Assembly: GCF_014526325.1 (NCBI RefSeq)
Contig: NZ_JACNMJ010000005.1
Coordinates: 124,001 to 188,000 of the forward strand
Reading direction: 5' to 3'
DNA from: Psychroserpens algicola
Lineage (GTDB): Bacteria; Bacteroidota; Bacteroidia; Flavobacteriales; Flavobacteriaceae
DNA: 64,000 bases
Below are positions 23,047 to 31,863 of this stretch, piece after piece; positions within the stretch are counted from its first letter, which is position 1; the number at the start of each line of letters is the position of its first letter. The notes below the pieces were generated by a model. That model was given only the letters and a program-made list of their open reading frames with translations. It made no database searches and was not told the origin of the DNA. A program made the position numbers and the translations under genes.

Positions 23047-25248
23047 CTAGTTTGCAACTTCACTTATAAACTTGATGCGATATAAACGCAGTTCTTCATC
23101 ATCATAATCGCCATCAAATTCTTCGATAGCCAAATCGATTTTATCGGTTTCAGATTCCATAAAATACTCATGAATTTCTTCCTGCTGATCTTCATCTAAT
23201 AAATCATCTAACCAGTAGTTGATATTTAATTTGGTTCCAGAATAGACAATGGCTTCCATTTCTTTGATGAATTCTGGCATAGACATTCCTTTAGATGAAG
23301 CAATATCTGTAAGTGGTAATTTACGATCTACATTTTGTATGATATACAATTTAATAGCCGAGTTTGAACCCGTACTTTTAACAACAAAATCATCTGGTCG
23401 CACTATATCATTATCTTCAACATATTGAGCGATTAAAGCCACAAAATCTTTACCGTATTTTTTTGCCTTACCTTCTCCAACACCATGAACATTACTCATC
23501 TCTTCTAAAGTGATAGGATATTTGAGTGCCATATCTTCTAATGAAGGATCTTGAAAAATAACAAATGGAGGTACGCCTAAGCTTTTAGCATTTCGTTTGC
23601 GAAGGTCTTTAAGCATTTTCATTAATGTTTCATCAGCAACACCACCTCCACCTTTGGCAGCAGTTACAATACCGTCATCACTCTCTTCATCAAACACATG
23701 ATCTTCGGTCATCATAAATGATTCTGGAGATTTTATATAAGCCCGACCTTCATCAGACAACCTCAACACACCATAGGTTTCAATATCTTTTTTAAGATAT
23801 CCAGCGACTAATACCTGACGTATTAAAGCCATCCAATACCTTTTATCTTTTGATTTTCCAATACCAAAAAATGGTTGTCCGTCAGTTTTATGAGAAGAAA
23901 TTAACGCATTGGTTTTTCCTATCAATACTTGTACTAAATCCTTAGACTTATACTTCTCATTAGTTTTTTCAACAGTTTCTAATAAGGTCACAACTTCATC
24001 TTGAGCTTCATGTTGCTTCTTAGGATGCCTAACATTATCGTCCATATCACCACCTTCACCAGTAGCATTATCAAATTCTTCTCCAAAATAATGAAGAATA
24101 AACTTTCGTCTCGACACCGAAGTTTCAGCAAATGCGACTACTTCTTGTAATAAAGCATGTCCAATTTCTTGTTCGGCAACAGGTTTACCAGACATGAATT
24201 TTTCTAATTTTTCAATGTCTTTATAAGCGTAGTATGCCAAACAGTGACCTTCGCCTCCATCACGACCAGCACGACCAGTTTCCTGATAATAACTTTCTAT
24301 ACTTTTTGGTATATCATGATGAATAACAAAGCGAACATCAGGTTTATCAATTCCCATTCCGAAGGCAATAGTAGCCACAACAACATCGCAATCTTCCATT
24401 AAGAACATGTCTTGATGTTTGACTCTGGTTTTAGGATCTAAACCTGCGTGATATGGAACCGCTTTCACACCATTAACCTGCAAGACTTGAGCTAATTCTT
24501 CTACGCGCTTTCGACTAAGACAGTAAACAATACCTGATTTGCCTTCATTCTTTTTTACAAAACGAATGATATCAGCATCTACGTTTTTAGTTTTCGGACG
24601 TATTTCATAATACAAATTAGGTCTATTAAAAGAGGCCTTAAAAGTTGTTGCATTTTGAATATCTAAACTCTTTAAAATATCCTCTTGAACCTTAGGCGTG
24701 GCAGTAGCCGTCAAGCCTATAATTGGAATATTATCACCTATACGTTTAATGATATGACGAAGGTTTCGGTATTCTGGTCTAAAATCATGACCCCATTCAC
24801 TAATACAATGGGCTTCATCGACAGCCATAAAAGATATCGTTACCGATCTTAGAAACTCTACATGTTCTTCTTTGGTTAATGATTCTGGAGCGACATATAA
24901 TAGTTTAGTAACACCATTAGTAATATCTTCTTTAACACGCTTAACTTCAGTTTTATTTAAAGAAGAGTTCAAAACATGTGCTACACCTTCTTCATTAGAG
25001 ACACCTCGAATAGCGTCAACCTGATTTTTCATTAAGGCAATTAAAGGTGAAACAATAATTGCAGTGCCGTCTTTTATAAGTGCTGGAAGTTGATAACACA
25101 ACGATTTCCCTCCACCTGTTGGCATAATAACAAATACATCCTCACCTGCAACAACGCTTTTTATAACACTTTCCTGAAGTCCTTTGAATTGAGAAAAACC
25201 GAAGTATTGTTTAAGTGCAGAATGTATATCAATTTCTTTTATACTCAT
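23047..25248 (-). CDS. recQ: ATP-dependent DNA helicase RecQ
   Basis: A 733-residue 3'-5' helicase for recombination and replication-fork repair. The Walker A motif is MPTGGGKSLCYQLPAL (Lys48), the DEAH box is Asp144-His147 (VDEAHCISEWGHDFRPEY), and motif VI reads QETGRAGRDG. The helicase core is followed by RQC and HRDC domains (VPPFVIFQDPSLEDMA) and a long C-terminal extension. In the usual zinc-binding segment after RRKFILHYFGE, where RecQ has four cysteines, this protein has an acidic/Asn-rich stretch without any Cys (DNATGEGGDMDDNVRHPKKQ). The gene is divergent from kdsD with an 86-nt gap. Confidence 0.95.
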   Translation of the reverse strand: MSIKEIDIHSALKQYFGFSQFKGLQESVIKSVVAGEDVFVIMPTGGGKSLCYQLPALIKDGTAIIVSPLIALMKNQVDAIRGVSNEEGVAHVLNSSLNKTEVKRVKEDITNGVTKLLYVAPESLTKEEHVEFLRSVTISFMAVDEAHCISEWGHDFRPEYRNLRHIIKRIGDNIPIIGLTATATPKVQEDILKSLDIQNATTFKASFNRPNLYYEIRPKTKNVDADIIRFVKKNEGKSGIVYCLSRKRVEELAQVLQVNGVKAVPYHAGLDPKTRVKHQDMFLMEDCDVVVATIAFGMGIDKPDVRFVIHHDIPKSIESYYQETGRAGRDGGEGHCLAYYAYKDIEKLEKFMSGKPVAEQEIGHALLQEVVAFAETSVSRRKFILHYFGEEFDNATGEGGDMDDNVRHPKKQHEAQDEVVTLLETVEKTNEKYKSKDLVQVLIGKTNALISSHKTDGQPFFGIGKSKDKRYWMALIRQVLVAGYLKKDIETYGVLRLSDEGRAYIKSPESFMMTEDHVFDEESDDGIVTAAKGGGGVADETLMKMLKDLRKRNAKSLGVPPFVIFQDPSLEDMALKYPITLEEMSNVHGVGEGKAKKYGKDFVALIAQYVEDNDIVRPDDFVVKSTGSNSAIKLYIIQNVDRKLPLTDIASSKGMSMPEFIKEMEAIVYSGTKLNINYWLDDLLDEDQQEEIHEYFMESETDKIDLAIEEFDGDYDDEELRLYRIKFISEVAN

Positions 25249-25270
25249 TAATCCCTATTAGTATTTTTGA

Positions 25271-25278
25271 TACATTTG
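25271..25278 (+). promoter_or_regulatory. Candidate Bacteroidota -7 box (TACATTTG)
   Basis: An exact TAnnTTTG match in the recQ-kdsD intergenic gap, 57 nt before the kdsD start codon. It is the best promoter candidate for the kdsD-tatC operon. No TTG is present at the -33 distance. Confidence 0.4.
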
Positions 25279-25334
25279 CATAAACCTAAAGATAACAATT
25301 TCTTTATACCCATCAAACTCAAAAAAAATTAATT

Positions 25335-26300
25335 TTGAACAGTATTGAATCTATTCTAAATACGGCTAAAAAAACCATTGATATAGAGCGTGATGCCATA
25401 GCTAATTTAAGTCATTTATTGACCGATGATTTCGCCAATGCTGTGTCTTTAATTTATAATTCTAAAGGTCGCGTTATCATTACAGGTATTGGAAAAAGCG
25501 CCATTATTGCTAATAAAATAGTTGCAACTCTAAACTCTACTGGCACACCTGCAGTATTTATGCATGCTGCAGATGCTATTCATGGTGATTTAGGTTTAAT
25601 TCTAGAAGATGACGTTGTCATTTGTATTTCTAAAAGCGGAAATACGCCAGAAATTAAAGTCCTGGTTCCTTTAATTAAGAATGCTAAAAATAAAATGATT
25701 GCCATTACAGGAAATGACAGTTCATTTTTAGCACAACAAGCCGATTTCATCTTAAATGCTTACGTTGAACAAGAGGCTTGTCCTAATAATTTAGCACCAA
25801 CGACAAGTACAACTGCACAATTAGTAATGGGAGATGCTTTAGCAATCTGTTTATTAGAACTACGTGGATTTTCTAGTAAAGACTTTGCCAAATACCATCC
25901 TGGAGGTGCATTAGGAAAACGTTTATACTTACGTGTTAGTGATTTATCGTCAATGAATGAAAAGCCTAAAGTAGAATTAACTACAAGTGCTAAAAATGTA
26001 ATTGTTGAAATTTCTGAAAAAAGGCTAGGTGTTACAGCTGTAGTTGATAATAAAAAAATTGCTGGTATTATAACTGATGGTGATTTAAGGCGAATGCTGA
26101 CTAAAAGTGATGAATTTATTCATTTAACAGCTAAAGATATTATGAGTAGCAATCCAAAACGTATTGACGAAGATGCTATGGCTATAGATGCTATGGAACT
26201 CATGGAAGCACATGGAATTTCTCAATTACTTGTTGAAAAGGATGGAAACTATGCTGGCGTTATTCATATTCATGATTTAATTAAAGAAGGTATTATATAA
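25335..26300 (+). CDS. kdsD: Arabinose-5-phosphate isomerase (KpsF/GutQ family)
   Basis: A 321-residue enzyme converting ribulose-5-phosphate to arabinose-5-phosphate, the first step towards Kdo in LPS. The SIS domain (about 30-180) contains VIITGIGKSAIIANKIVATL, MHAADAIHGDLGLI and ICISKSGNTPEIKVL. Two CBS domains follow (about 205-321). The start is a TTG; no ATG lies close upstream, and the N terminus MNSIESILNTAKKTID aligns with the usual family beginning. The stop overlaps the tatC start by one base (TAATG). It is co-located with lptB, another LPS gene. Confidence 0.93.
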   Translation: MNSIESILNTAKKTIDIERDAIANLSHLLTDDFANAVSLIYNSKGRVIITGIGKSAIIANKIVATLNSTGTPAVFMHAADAIHGDLGLILEDDVVICISKSGNTPEIKVLVPLIKNAKNKMIAITGNDSSFLAQQADFILNAYVEQEACPNNLAPTTSTTAQLVMGDALAICLLELRGFSSKDFAKYHPGGALGKRLYLRVSDLSSMNEKPKVELTTSAKNVIVEISEKRLGVTAVVDNKKIAGIITDGDLRRMLTKSDEFIHLTAKDIMSSNPKRIDEDAMAIDAMELMEAHGISQLLVEKDGNYAGVIHIHDLIKEGII

Positions 26301-27127
26301 TGACAAAAAAGAATACCGATGAGATGTCTTTTCTAGATCATCTCGAAGACTTAAGATGGCACTTAATACGAATCACACTCTCTATTTTAATATGTGCAAC
26401 GGTAGCATTTATATTTAGTGGGTTTATTTTTGAGCATATCGTTTTTGCGCCAAAGCGTATGGACTTTCCAACGTATAAATGGTTGTGTAAAGCTTCAGAG
26501 TTTATTGGAATAAGTGATACGACGTTTTGTGCTGCTGAATTTCCGTTTAAAATTCAGAGTAGGCAAATGGCAGGGCAATTTTCAGCAGATATATGGACCT
26601 CAATTTACGCAGGATTTGTGATTGCGTTTCCTTATGTCATTTATCAGTTCTGGAGTTTTATAAGTCCGGGATTACATCAGAAAGAACGCAGACATTCCAG
26701 AGGGTTTATTTTTACAACATCATTTTTATTCTTTTTAGGCGTATTATTTGGCTATTACATAGTGACACCACTATCTATAAATTTCCTGGCTAACTATAGT
26801 ATAAGTCCGGAAGTTGTTAATGAATTTGATATAAGTTCATACATCTCAACAGTTCGCTCAGCGTCCTTGGCTTCTGGTTTTGTTTTTGAGTTACCTATCG
26901 TTATCTATTTTTTAACTAAAATAGGATTGGTGACACCACAAATCATGAGAAAATACCGAAAATTTGCCTTGGTTATTGTATTGATTCTATCTGCAATCAT
27001 TACGCCTCCAGATTTGGCCAGCCAGATTATTGTTGCCATACCAATATTAATATTATACCAAGTGAGTATTTATATATCTAAAGTGGTTGTTAAAAACCAA
27101 AATAAAAAACAAAAAGCACATGTCTGA
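26300..27127 (+). CDS. tatC: Sec-independent protein translocase TatC
   Basis: A 275-residue polytopic membrane protein that recognises twin-arginine signal peptides. The N-terminal MSFLDHLEDLRWHLIRI is the conserved TatC cytosolic signature. Six membrane helices follow, with an enlarged first periplasmic loop (about 45-90) rich in aromatics and Cys. YQFWSFISPGLHQKERRH is the conserved cytosolic loop. A Lys/Gln-rich tail closes the protein. TatA/TatB genes are not in the window. It is coupled to kdsD upstream (1-nt overlap) and to an AhpD-like gene downstream (8-nt overlap). Confidence 0.96.
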   Translation: MTKKNTDEMSFLDHLEDLRWHLIRITLSILICATVAFIFSGFIFEHIVFAPKRMDFPTYKWLCKASEFIGISDTTFCAAEFPFKIQSRQMAGQFSADIWTSIYAGFVIAFPYVIYQFWSFISPGLHQKERRHSRGFIFTTSFLFFLGVLFGYYIVTPLSINFLANYSISPEVVNEFDISSYISTVRSASLASGFVFELPIVIYFLTKIGLVTPQIMRKYRKFALVIVLILSAIITPPDLASQIIVAIPILILYQVSIYISKVVVKNQNKKQKAHV

Positions 27128-27467
27128 TATCGTTACTGATTTTAATGCATACCGTTCTAAAATGAACGATGCGATTCTAGCAGATAATAATAAAATTATT
27201 AAACGCATATTTAATCTCGATACTAATGCGTTTACCGAAGGTGCATTAGATAAGAAAACCAAAGAACTGTTAGGGCTGGTAGCTTCAATGGTGCTACGCT
27301 GTGATGATTGCGTTAAATACCATTTAGAGTCTAGTCATAAGGAAGGTTTAAACAAAGAAGAAGTTGTTGAAGCCTTAAGTATTGCGACACTGGTTGGCGG
27401 TACGATTGTTATTCCGCATTTACGCAAAGCCTACGAATACTGGGATGCTTTAGAATCTGACCGTTAA
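27120..27467 (+). CDS. Carboxymuconolactone decarboxylase/AhpD-like protein
   Basis: A 115-residue protein. The start at 27120 (ATGTCTGA overlapping the tatC stop by 8 nt) gives MSDIVTDFNAYRSKMND; an earlier ATG lies deep in tatC and is less likely. The family motif is present: Cys61-Asp-Asp-Cys64 with His68 (LRCDDCVKYHLESSH), the redox-active CxxC-x3-H of AhpD-like peroxidase proteins. ALSIATLVGGTIVIPHLRKA is the closing helical segment. It probably acts as a small thiol peroxidase or reductase, but the substrate is unknown. Co-transcription with tatC is likely. Confidence 0.92.
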   Translation: MSDIVTDFNAYRSKMNDAILADNNKIIKRIFNLDTNAFTEGALDKKTKELLGLVASMVLRCDDCVKYHLESSHKEGLNKEEVVEALSIATLVGGTIVIPHLRKAYEYWDALESDR

Positions 27468-27531
27468 ACTTATAATAAACTAAAATACAAGTCGTTTCGA
27501 ATTTGTTATTTTAGCGCTTATTACTTCTGAT

Positions 27532-28275
27532 ATGAAAAAATTAAGAGCCGATAATTTAATGAAGTCCTATAACGGACGAAAAGTAGTAAAAGATGTATCT
27601 CTGGAAGTCAACCAGGGAGAAATCGTTGGTTTATTAGGTCCGAATGGTGCTGGTAAAACAACCTCTTTTTATATGATTGTTGGTTTAATTAAACCTAATG
27701 GTGGTAGTATACATCTTGATAGTACTGAGATTACATCATTCCCGATGTACAAACGTGCTCAAAATGGCATTGGCTACTTGGCTCAGGAGGCTTCAGTTTT
27801 TAGAAAGCTTAGCATTGAAGACAATATCTTGAGTGTTCTACAAATGACTAAACTCAGTAAAAAAGAACAGGAAGCAAAAATGGAATCCTTGATTGAAGAG
27901 TTTGGATTAGGTCATATTCGCACAAATAGAGGTGATTTATTATCAGGTGGTGAGCGACGACGTACAGAAATTGCTCGAGCCTTAGCAACCGATCCCGATT
28001 TCATTTTACTCGATGAACCCTTTGCAGGTGTAGATCCTGTTGCTGTTGAAGATATTCAAAGAATTGTAGCTCAGCTTAAAAAGAAAAATATTGGTATTCT
28101 TATTACCGACCACAACGTACAGGAAACTTTAGCTATTACTGACCGTACTTACCTCATGTTTGAAGGAAGCATTCTAAAAGCTGGTGAACCTGAAGAACTG
28201 GCAAATGACGAGATGGTACGTAAAGTGTATTTAGGTCAGAATTTTGAATTACGTAAGAAGAAACTAGAGTTCTAA
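27532..28275 (+). CDS. lptB: LPS export ABC transporter ATP-binding protein
   Basis: A 247-residue ABC ATPase that powers LPS extraction from the inner membrane with LptFG. The Walker A is GPNGAGKTT, the Q-loop region reads [20 protein letters not shown] (typical LptB), the signature is [16 protein letters not shown] and the Walker B is [14 protein letters not shown]. The switch His lies in [18 protein letters not shown]. The membrane partners are not in the window. It starts 64 nt after the AhpD-like gene and ends 13 nt before the convergent VTC gene. Confidence 0.96.
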   Translation: MKKLRADNLMKSYNGRKVVKDVSLEVNQGEIVGLLGPNGAGKTTSFYMIVGLIKPNGGSIHLDSTEITSFPMYKRAQNGIGYLAQEASVFRKLSIEDNILSVLQMTKLSKKEQEAKMESLIEEFGLGHIRTNRGDLLSGGERRRTEIARALATDPDFILLDEPFAGVDPVAVEDIQRIVAQLKKKNIGILITDHNVQETLAITDRTYLMFEGSILKAGEPEELANDEMVRKVYLGQNFELRKKKLEF

Positions 28276-28288
28276 TTGCCTTTTTTAT

Positions 28289-28951
28289 TTAGCGAATTAA
28301 GAGACGTCCGGTTGCAAACTTTGAAAATTTTCCTAAGTTTTTAGCGAGTGGAAAATTCTTAATCAAATTCTCATTATTAGATTTTAATTCAATAATATAG
28401 GCGCCCACTTCCTGAGGCAGCTTATGACTTAACTTATTTGCAGGAGACATAAATTTGAGTTCTCTGTCAACTGTTAACCTAAAAGTTTTGTCAAAATTAG
28501 AATAATAAGAACGTTTATAGGTGTTGATTAAGACGGGTTCTAACCTATTTAAAATGGTCATATTGTGAGTTTCAAACATATACTCTAGAATGTCTTGAGC
28601 ATAGTTTTCCCAATCAAAAGCCTCGTTAAGTGTAATTTCAGGTAGCTTAAAAGTTTCTTTTTTATTCGAATGATTTTGCTTCAGTTTAAACTCTAAAACA
28701 GGTGCTACAGTACGCCATAATTCACCATACCAACGTACCCTGACTTTCATTTTTTCACTATAACCTTCAACAGATTCTGTATAAGCATTGTTAGTAATAG
28801 AATCAAAATAGCAGTTATTTATTTGTCTATCTGGATATAAAGTTCGCATATCGGAAAGCAGTAAAAGTTTTTCAAACTGCAGATATTCCTTTAGCGACAA
28901 TTCATATTTACGTTCAAAACGCCAAGCACTATTATCGGCTTTTTTTCCCAT
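28289..28951 (-). CDS. VTC-domain polyphosphate polymerase-like protein
   Basis: A 220-residue cytoplasmic protein of the VTC/TTM tunnel fold. Characteristic charged motifs line the predicted tunnel: RFERKYELS (Glu-x-Lys-type), MKVRVRWYGE, LEFKLKQNH, RSYYSNFDKTFRLTVDREL and YIIELKS. In yeast, VTC makes polyphosphate from ATP; bacterial homologues are annotated as polyphosphate polymerases but few have been tested. Its start lies inside the 3' end of the CotH-like gene (20-nt overlap), so the two are translationally coupled. The DUF4956 gene upstream completes a set that recurs in bacteria. Confidence 0.88.
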   Translation of the reverse strand: MGKKADNSAWRFERKYELSLKEYLQFEKLLLLSDMRTLYPDRQINNCYFDSITNNAYTESVEGYSEKMKVRVRWYGELWRTVAPVLEFKLKQNHSNKKETFKLPEITLNEAFDWENYAQDILEYMFETHNMTILNRLEPVLINTYKRSYYSNFDKTFRLTVDRELKFMSPANKLSHKLPQEVGAYIIELKSNNENLIKNFPLAKNLGKFSKFATGRLLIR

Positions 28952-31094
28952 ATTCTATTCCGTATAAACTTTCTTTAACGCTATCTACCATTTTTAAATT
29001 CATAAGTTCTTCAGCGCCTTTATAAACTTTAGATCCTTTTTCAATTAGATACTTCGTTTGTAAGATATTTTTATCTGTATACAAGGATCCGTTATCAAAC
29101 TCCTTTTTCTTATTAAACAAACAGTAATCTAAGGTATTATTTATCAACGTATTATTTTGTTCACTTAATGTTGAGTCATCTTTTGAAACAAAGGAAATTT
29201 CAGAATTTAATATGGTCGAATTCGCAATATGCATGGTCGAATTTTCACCTGCACTAATCACTTTATCTTCAACATTATTAAAACGACTGTTAGTAATAGT
29301 AATCTGACTTCCAGAACCATCAACAGCATCATTCCCTATATTTAAAAAATTACAATTATCTATGGTTCCGTTGGAAAAATCAGAATCGATAGCATCGGCA
29401 TTTACATTTGTAAAACTTACATTGTTCAAGTTAAAATCGCTACATCTAAAAAAATTCACAAAATCGTCACCTGCTCTGTTAGATTCAAATGCAACATGAT
29501 TCATAAGTACTTCAGACTCGTAAAAGGTTATTCCTGCAGGCAAATGCCAATATGAATCATCAAAATTTGAAAGCTTAGAAATATTCACATAGGCAAACTT
29601 GTTTGGGGTTTTAGATTGCTTGACTACGATAGATGAATGTGCTTCTGACGAATTTGTTATCGTAATTGCATTTGTAGCTTCTCCTACAGCACTTATATGT
29701 CCAGAAACAAGAATAATATGATGTCCATTGAGATCTAGAGTGATTCCAGGCGACAACGATAAATCGGTATCGTATAACACCATATCGTCTTCCAGCTTAG
29801 TATCAGTTTCTATTTGTTTGATGCGATTAGGGATAAGCTTCTTTTTTTGTTCGTCTAGGTTTAAACTCAGAACTGCATTGACATTGATTTCAATATTTTT
29901 GCATAAATATATGGCCTGAGGATATCGTGAATAAATAGCATCTTGAAAGGTTTGCCAATCTGGAGTTGAACGAATCGCTGTCAGATCTTTACTAATGGTA
30001 TTAATGGTAGTTATAACCTGTTCTAATCGTTTTTCTTTATTTACAATTGAAGACAAGTAAGTATTTAGGTTTTTGTTATAATCTGAAACATACGTAATGA
30101 ATTCTATGAGCTTGCCTTTTAAATCTTCCTTAGAGGATAACGTCAATACATCTTTAAACCACACCTCTCTAACAATCGGCTCAACCTTGTTGGTGACATT
30201 ATTATAAAACATATGAAAATTATCAACCAAATAAGGATGCTTATTTTGAGCTAAAAAGAGAAGAGCCAAAACCTTATCAAACTTATCTTGATCCAGAATA
30301 ATTTCAGGAGTATTAATGATATCATTTTTGATTTGATCAATATCTCGTAACTGGTTTTCGTTTAGTTTATCTAAACTAGGATGTTTAATACTACTAAATG
30401 TAAAGATGAAAGAATCTCGATAGCCATTTCGTTCAATTAGATACTTAGAAAAGAAATCTTCAATAAAATAAAGATCTGTTGGTCTATCATTAATTGTTAA
30501 GTTAACCGGCTTATATTCTAAGCTCAGTATATTATGTTGCTGAAGCACTCTATTGCAAATCACATCAGTGATATACAGACGCGTATTAGGTTGTAGAAGA
30601 TTGAATTTTCCGTTTTTAAAATCCTTGATATAATCTTTAGCTTTCACTCTAAAACTCCACTTGTATGGATGCCTGAAATGGTCGTTGTTTTTTCCGAATA
30701 ATTTTGCTTTAACATCAAACTTTTTCTGGTTATACTTTATCGTTGCTTTCGCGTAAGTACTTTCTCGTCGTAACCACTGTTTTCCTTCAAAAAAATGAGA
30801 ATTACTATATACAAATCGCGAACGTTGATTACTCAGTTTAATATAATCTTTGAATTTAAAATCGATAGCGATATCATCAAAATTATTATCTGAACTAGAC
30901 GTTAAATACTTAAAATATGTAGGAAAATCGTAATGAGCAGCCTGGAGATGATGTTTAACATCTACAACAATTCCGAACCGATAACAATACATACCAGAAT
31001 ACACTCCAAAAAGCAATACAAAAACATAGACTACTAAAAAAAAGCGTTTTTCATCTTTTTTATCGCTGGCTTTATGTCCTTGAAGTAACATCAT
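28932..31094 (-). CDS. CotH-like protein with a C-terminal beta-helix
   Basis: A 720-residue membrane-anchored protein. A signal anchor (about 18-40) is followed by a CotH-type kinase-like region (about 100-320), seen in AKLFGKNNDHFRHPYKWSFR, where CotH has its RGN-x5-KKPY motif, and in LVDNFHMFYNNVTNKVEPIV. The usual Asp-Arg-His and Trp-Asp-x-Asp catalytic motifs are replaced (NKHPYLVDN, REVWF), so kinase activity is doubtful. From about 440 to 670 is a right-handed parallel beta-helix with repeated Asn/Asp/Gly turns (NVSFTNVNADAIDSDF, IDNCNFLNIGNDAVDGSG). It lies between DUF4956 and VTC genes and overlaps both neighbours, including a 27-residue peptide gene. Confidence 0.82.
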   Translation of the reverse strand: MMLLQGHKASDKKDEKRFFLVVYVFVLLFGVYSGMYCYRFGIVVDVKHHLQAAHYDFPTYFKYLTSSSDNNFDDIAIDFKFKDYIKLSNQRSRFVYSNSHFFEGKQWLRRESTYAKATIKYNQKKFDVKAKLFGKNNDHFRHPYKWSFRVKAKDYIKDFKNGKFNLLQPNTRLYITDVICNRVLQQHNILSLEYKPVNLTINDRPTDLYFIEDFFSKYLIERNGYRDSFIFTFSSIKHPSLDKLNENQLRDIDQIKNDIINTPEIILDQDKFDKVLALLFLAQNKHPYLVDNFHMFYNNVTNKVEPIVREVWFKDVLTLSSKEDLKGKLIEFITYVSDYNKNLNTYLSSIVNKEKRLEQVITTINTISKDLTAIRSTPDWQTFQDAIYSRYPQAIYLCKNIEINVNAVLSLNLDEQKKKLIPNRIKQIETDTKLEDDMVLYDTDLSLSPGITLDLNGHHIILVSGHISAVGEATNAITITNSSEAHSSIVVKQSKTPNKFAYVNISKLSNFDDSYWHLPAGITFYESEVLMNHVAFESNRAGDDFVNFFRCSDFNLNNVSFTNVNADAIDSDFSNGTIDNCNFLNIGNDAVDGSGSQITITNSRFNNVEDKVISAGENSTMHIANSTILNSEISFVSKDDSTLSEQNNTLINNTLDYCLFNKKKEFDNGSLYTDKNILQTKYLIEKGSKVYKGAEELMNLKMVDSVKESLYGIEYGKKSR

Positions 31095-31174
31095 ATCATC
31101 AGCATAATTGCTACACCAAGGAGGAAACCAATGATATAAAATGAAATTATTTTAAGTAGCTTTTTTGTAAACAT
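31091..31174 (-). CDS. 27-residue single-span membrane peptide
   Basis: A tiny reading frame fills the gap between DUF4956 and the CotH-like gene. The predicted product starts MFTKKLLKIISFYIIGFLLG and ends VAIMLMI: a basic N terminus and one clean hydrophobic span. The ATG is one base after the DUF4956 stop and the TGA overlaps the CotH-like ATG in an ATGA junction. This spacing, exact coupling at both ends and membrane-protein composition are what a real gene would show. The function is unknown; it may be a subunit or regulator of the neighbouring membrane proteins (inference). Not covered by usual gene-length cut-offs. Confidence 0.65.
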   Translation of the reverse strand: MFTKKLLKIISFYIIGFLLGVAIMLMI

Positions 31175-31175
31175 G

Positions 31176-31853
31176 TTAGAAAGTTAGTGATGATATAAAA
31201 GAAATACTCACGTTTTTAAGTCCGTCGTTTTGTTCAAGTTTTGATTTAATATCTAAAAAATCTGAATCTTGTATTGAAGACACAGACAATGTTAGATTAG
31301 CAGAATTACTATCGGTTACAATTTTCTCAAAACCATTAATTTGTTTTATTTTTTTCAATTCAGAAAATACAAACTCTAAATCCTGATTAGCATTGAAGTC
31401 TAATGAAATATTCATTAAATCTTTATTAATGTAGGAGTTACTTTGTTTAGACGTAAACTGCCATACTAGAAATAATAGAGTAATGATGATCGAAGGAATA
31501 ACTTGTTGAGCAGCAAGCGAAATGGAAACTCCAATAATCATTAATAAATACACAAGCTGTTCAGGCTCTTTAATTGCTGTTCTAAACCTCACAATTGATA
31601 GTGCTCCAATCAATCCTAATGACAATGCCAAAGACACTTTTATTGAGGTTATAATTAAAAATATTGCTAGAGCAAAAGCATAAAAAGTATTTGCAAAAAG
31701 GACTCTGTTAGATACTGTATTAGAACGTTTTACATATACCCATTTGATAGCTGTTATAAGAATTAACAGTATTACTAAACTCACCATCCATTCACCTAAA
31801 GCAACTTCTGCATTGGTGGATAAATCTAATAATTGTGCTTTGATATCATCCAT
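31176..31853 (-). CDS. DUF4956 membrane protein
   Basis: A 225-residue protein with four membrane helices in the first 130 residues (about 20-40, 53-75, 76-98, 105-130). The conserved DUF4956 core is LSLGLIGALSIVRFRTAIKE followed by PEQLVYLLMIIGVS. The C-terminal 90 residues form a cytosolic alpha/beta domain. DUF4956 genes often sit next to VTC-type polyphosphate polymerases, which suggests a membrane partner in polyphosphate or anion handling, but the activity is not known. It is the first gene of the operon with the 27-residue peptide, CotH-like and VTC genes. Confidence 0.9.
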   Translation of the reverse strand: MDDIKAQLLDLSTNAEVALGEWMVSLVILLILITAIKWVYVKRSNTVSNRVLFANTFYAFALAIFLIITSIKVSLALSLGLIGALSIVRFRTAIKEPEQLVYLLMIIGVSISLAAQQVIPSIIITLLFLVWQFTSKQSNSYINKDLMNISLDFNANQDLEFVFSELKKIKQINGFEKIVTDSNSANLTLSVSSIQDSDFLDIKSKLEQNDGLKNVSISFISSLTF

Positions 31854-31863
31854 AGCATTTTCT

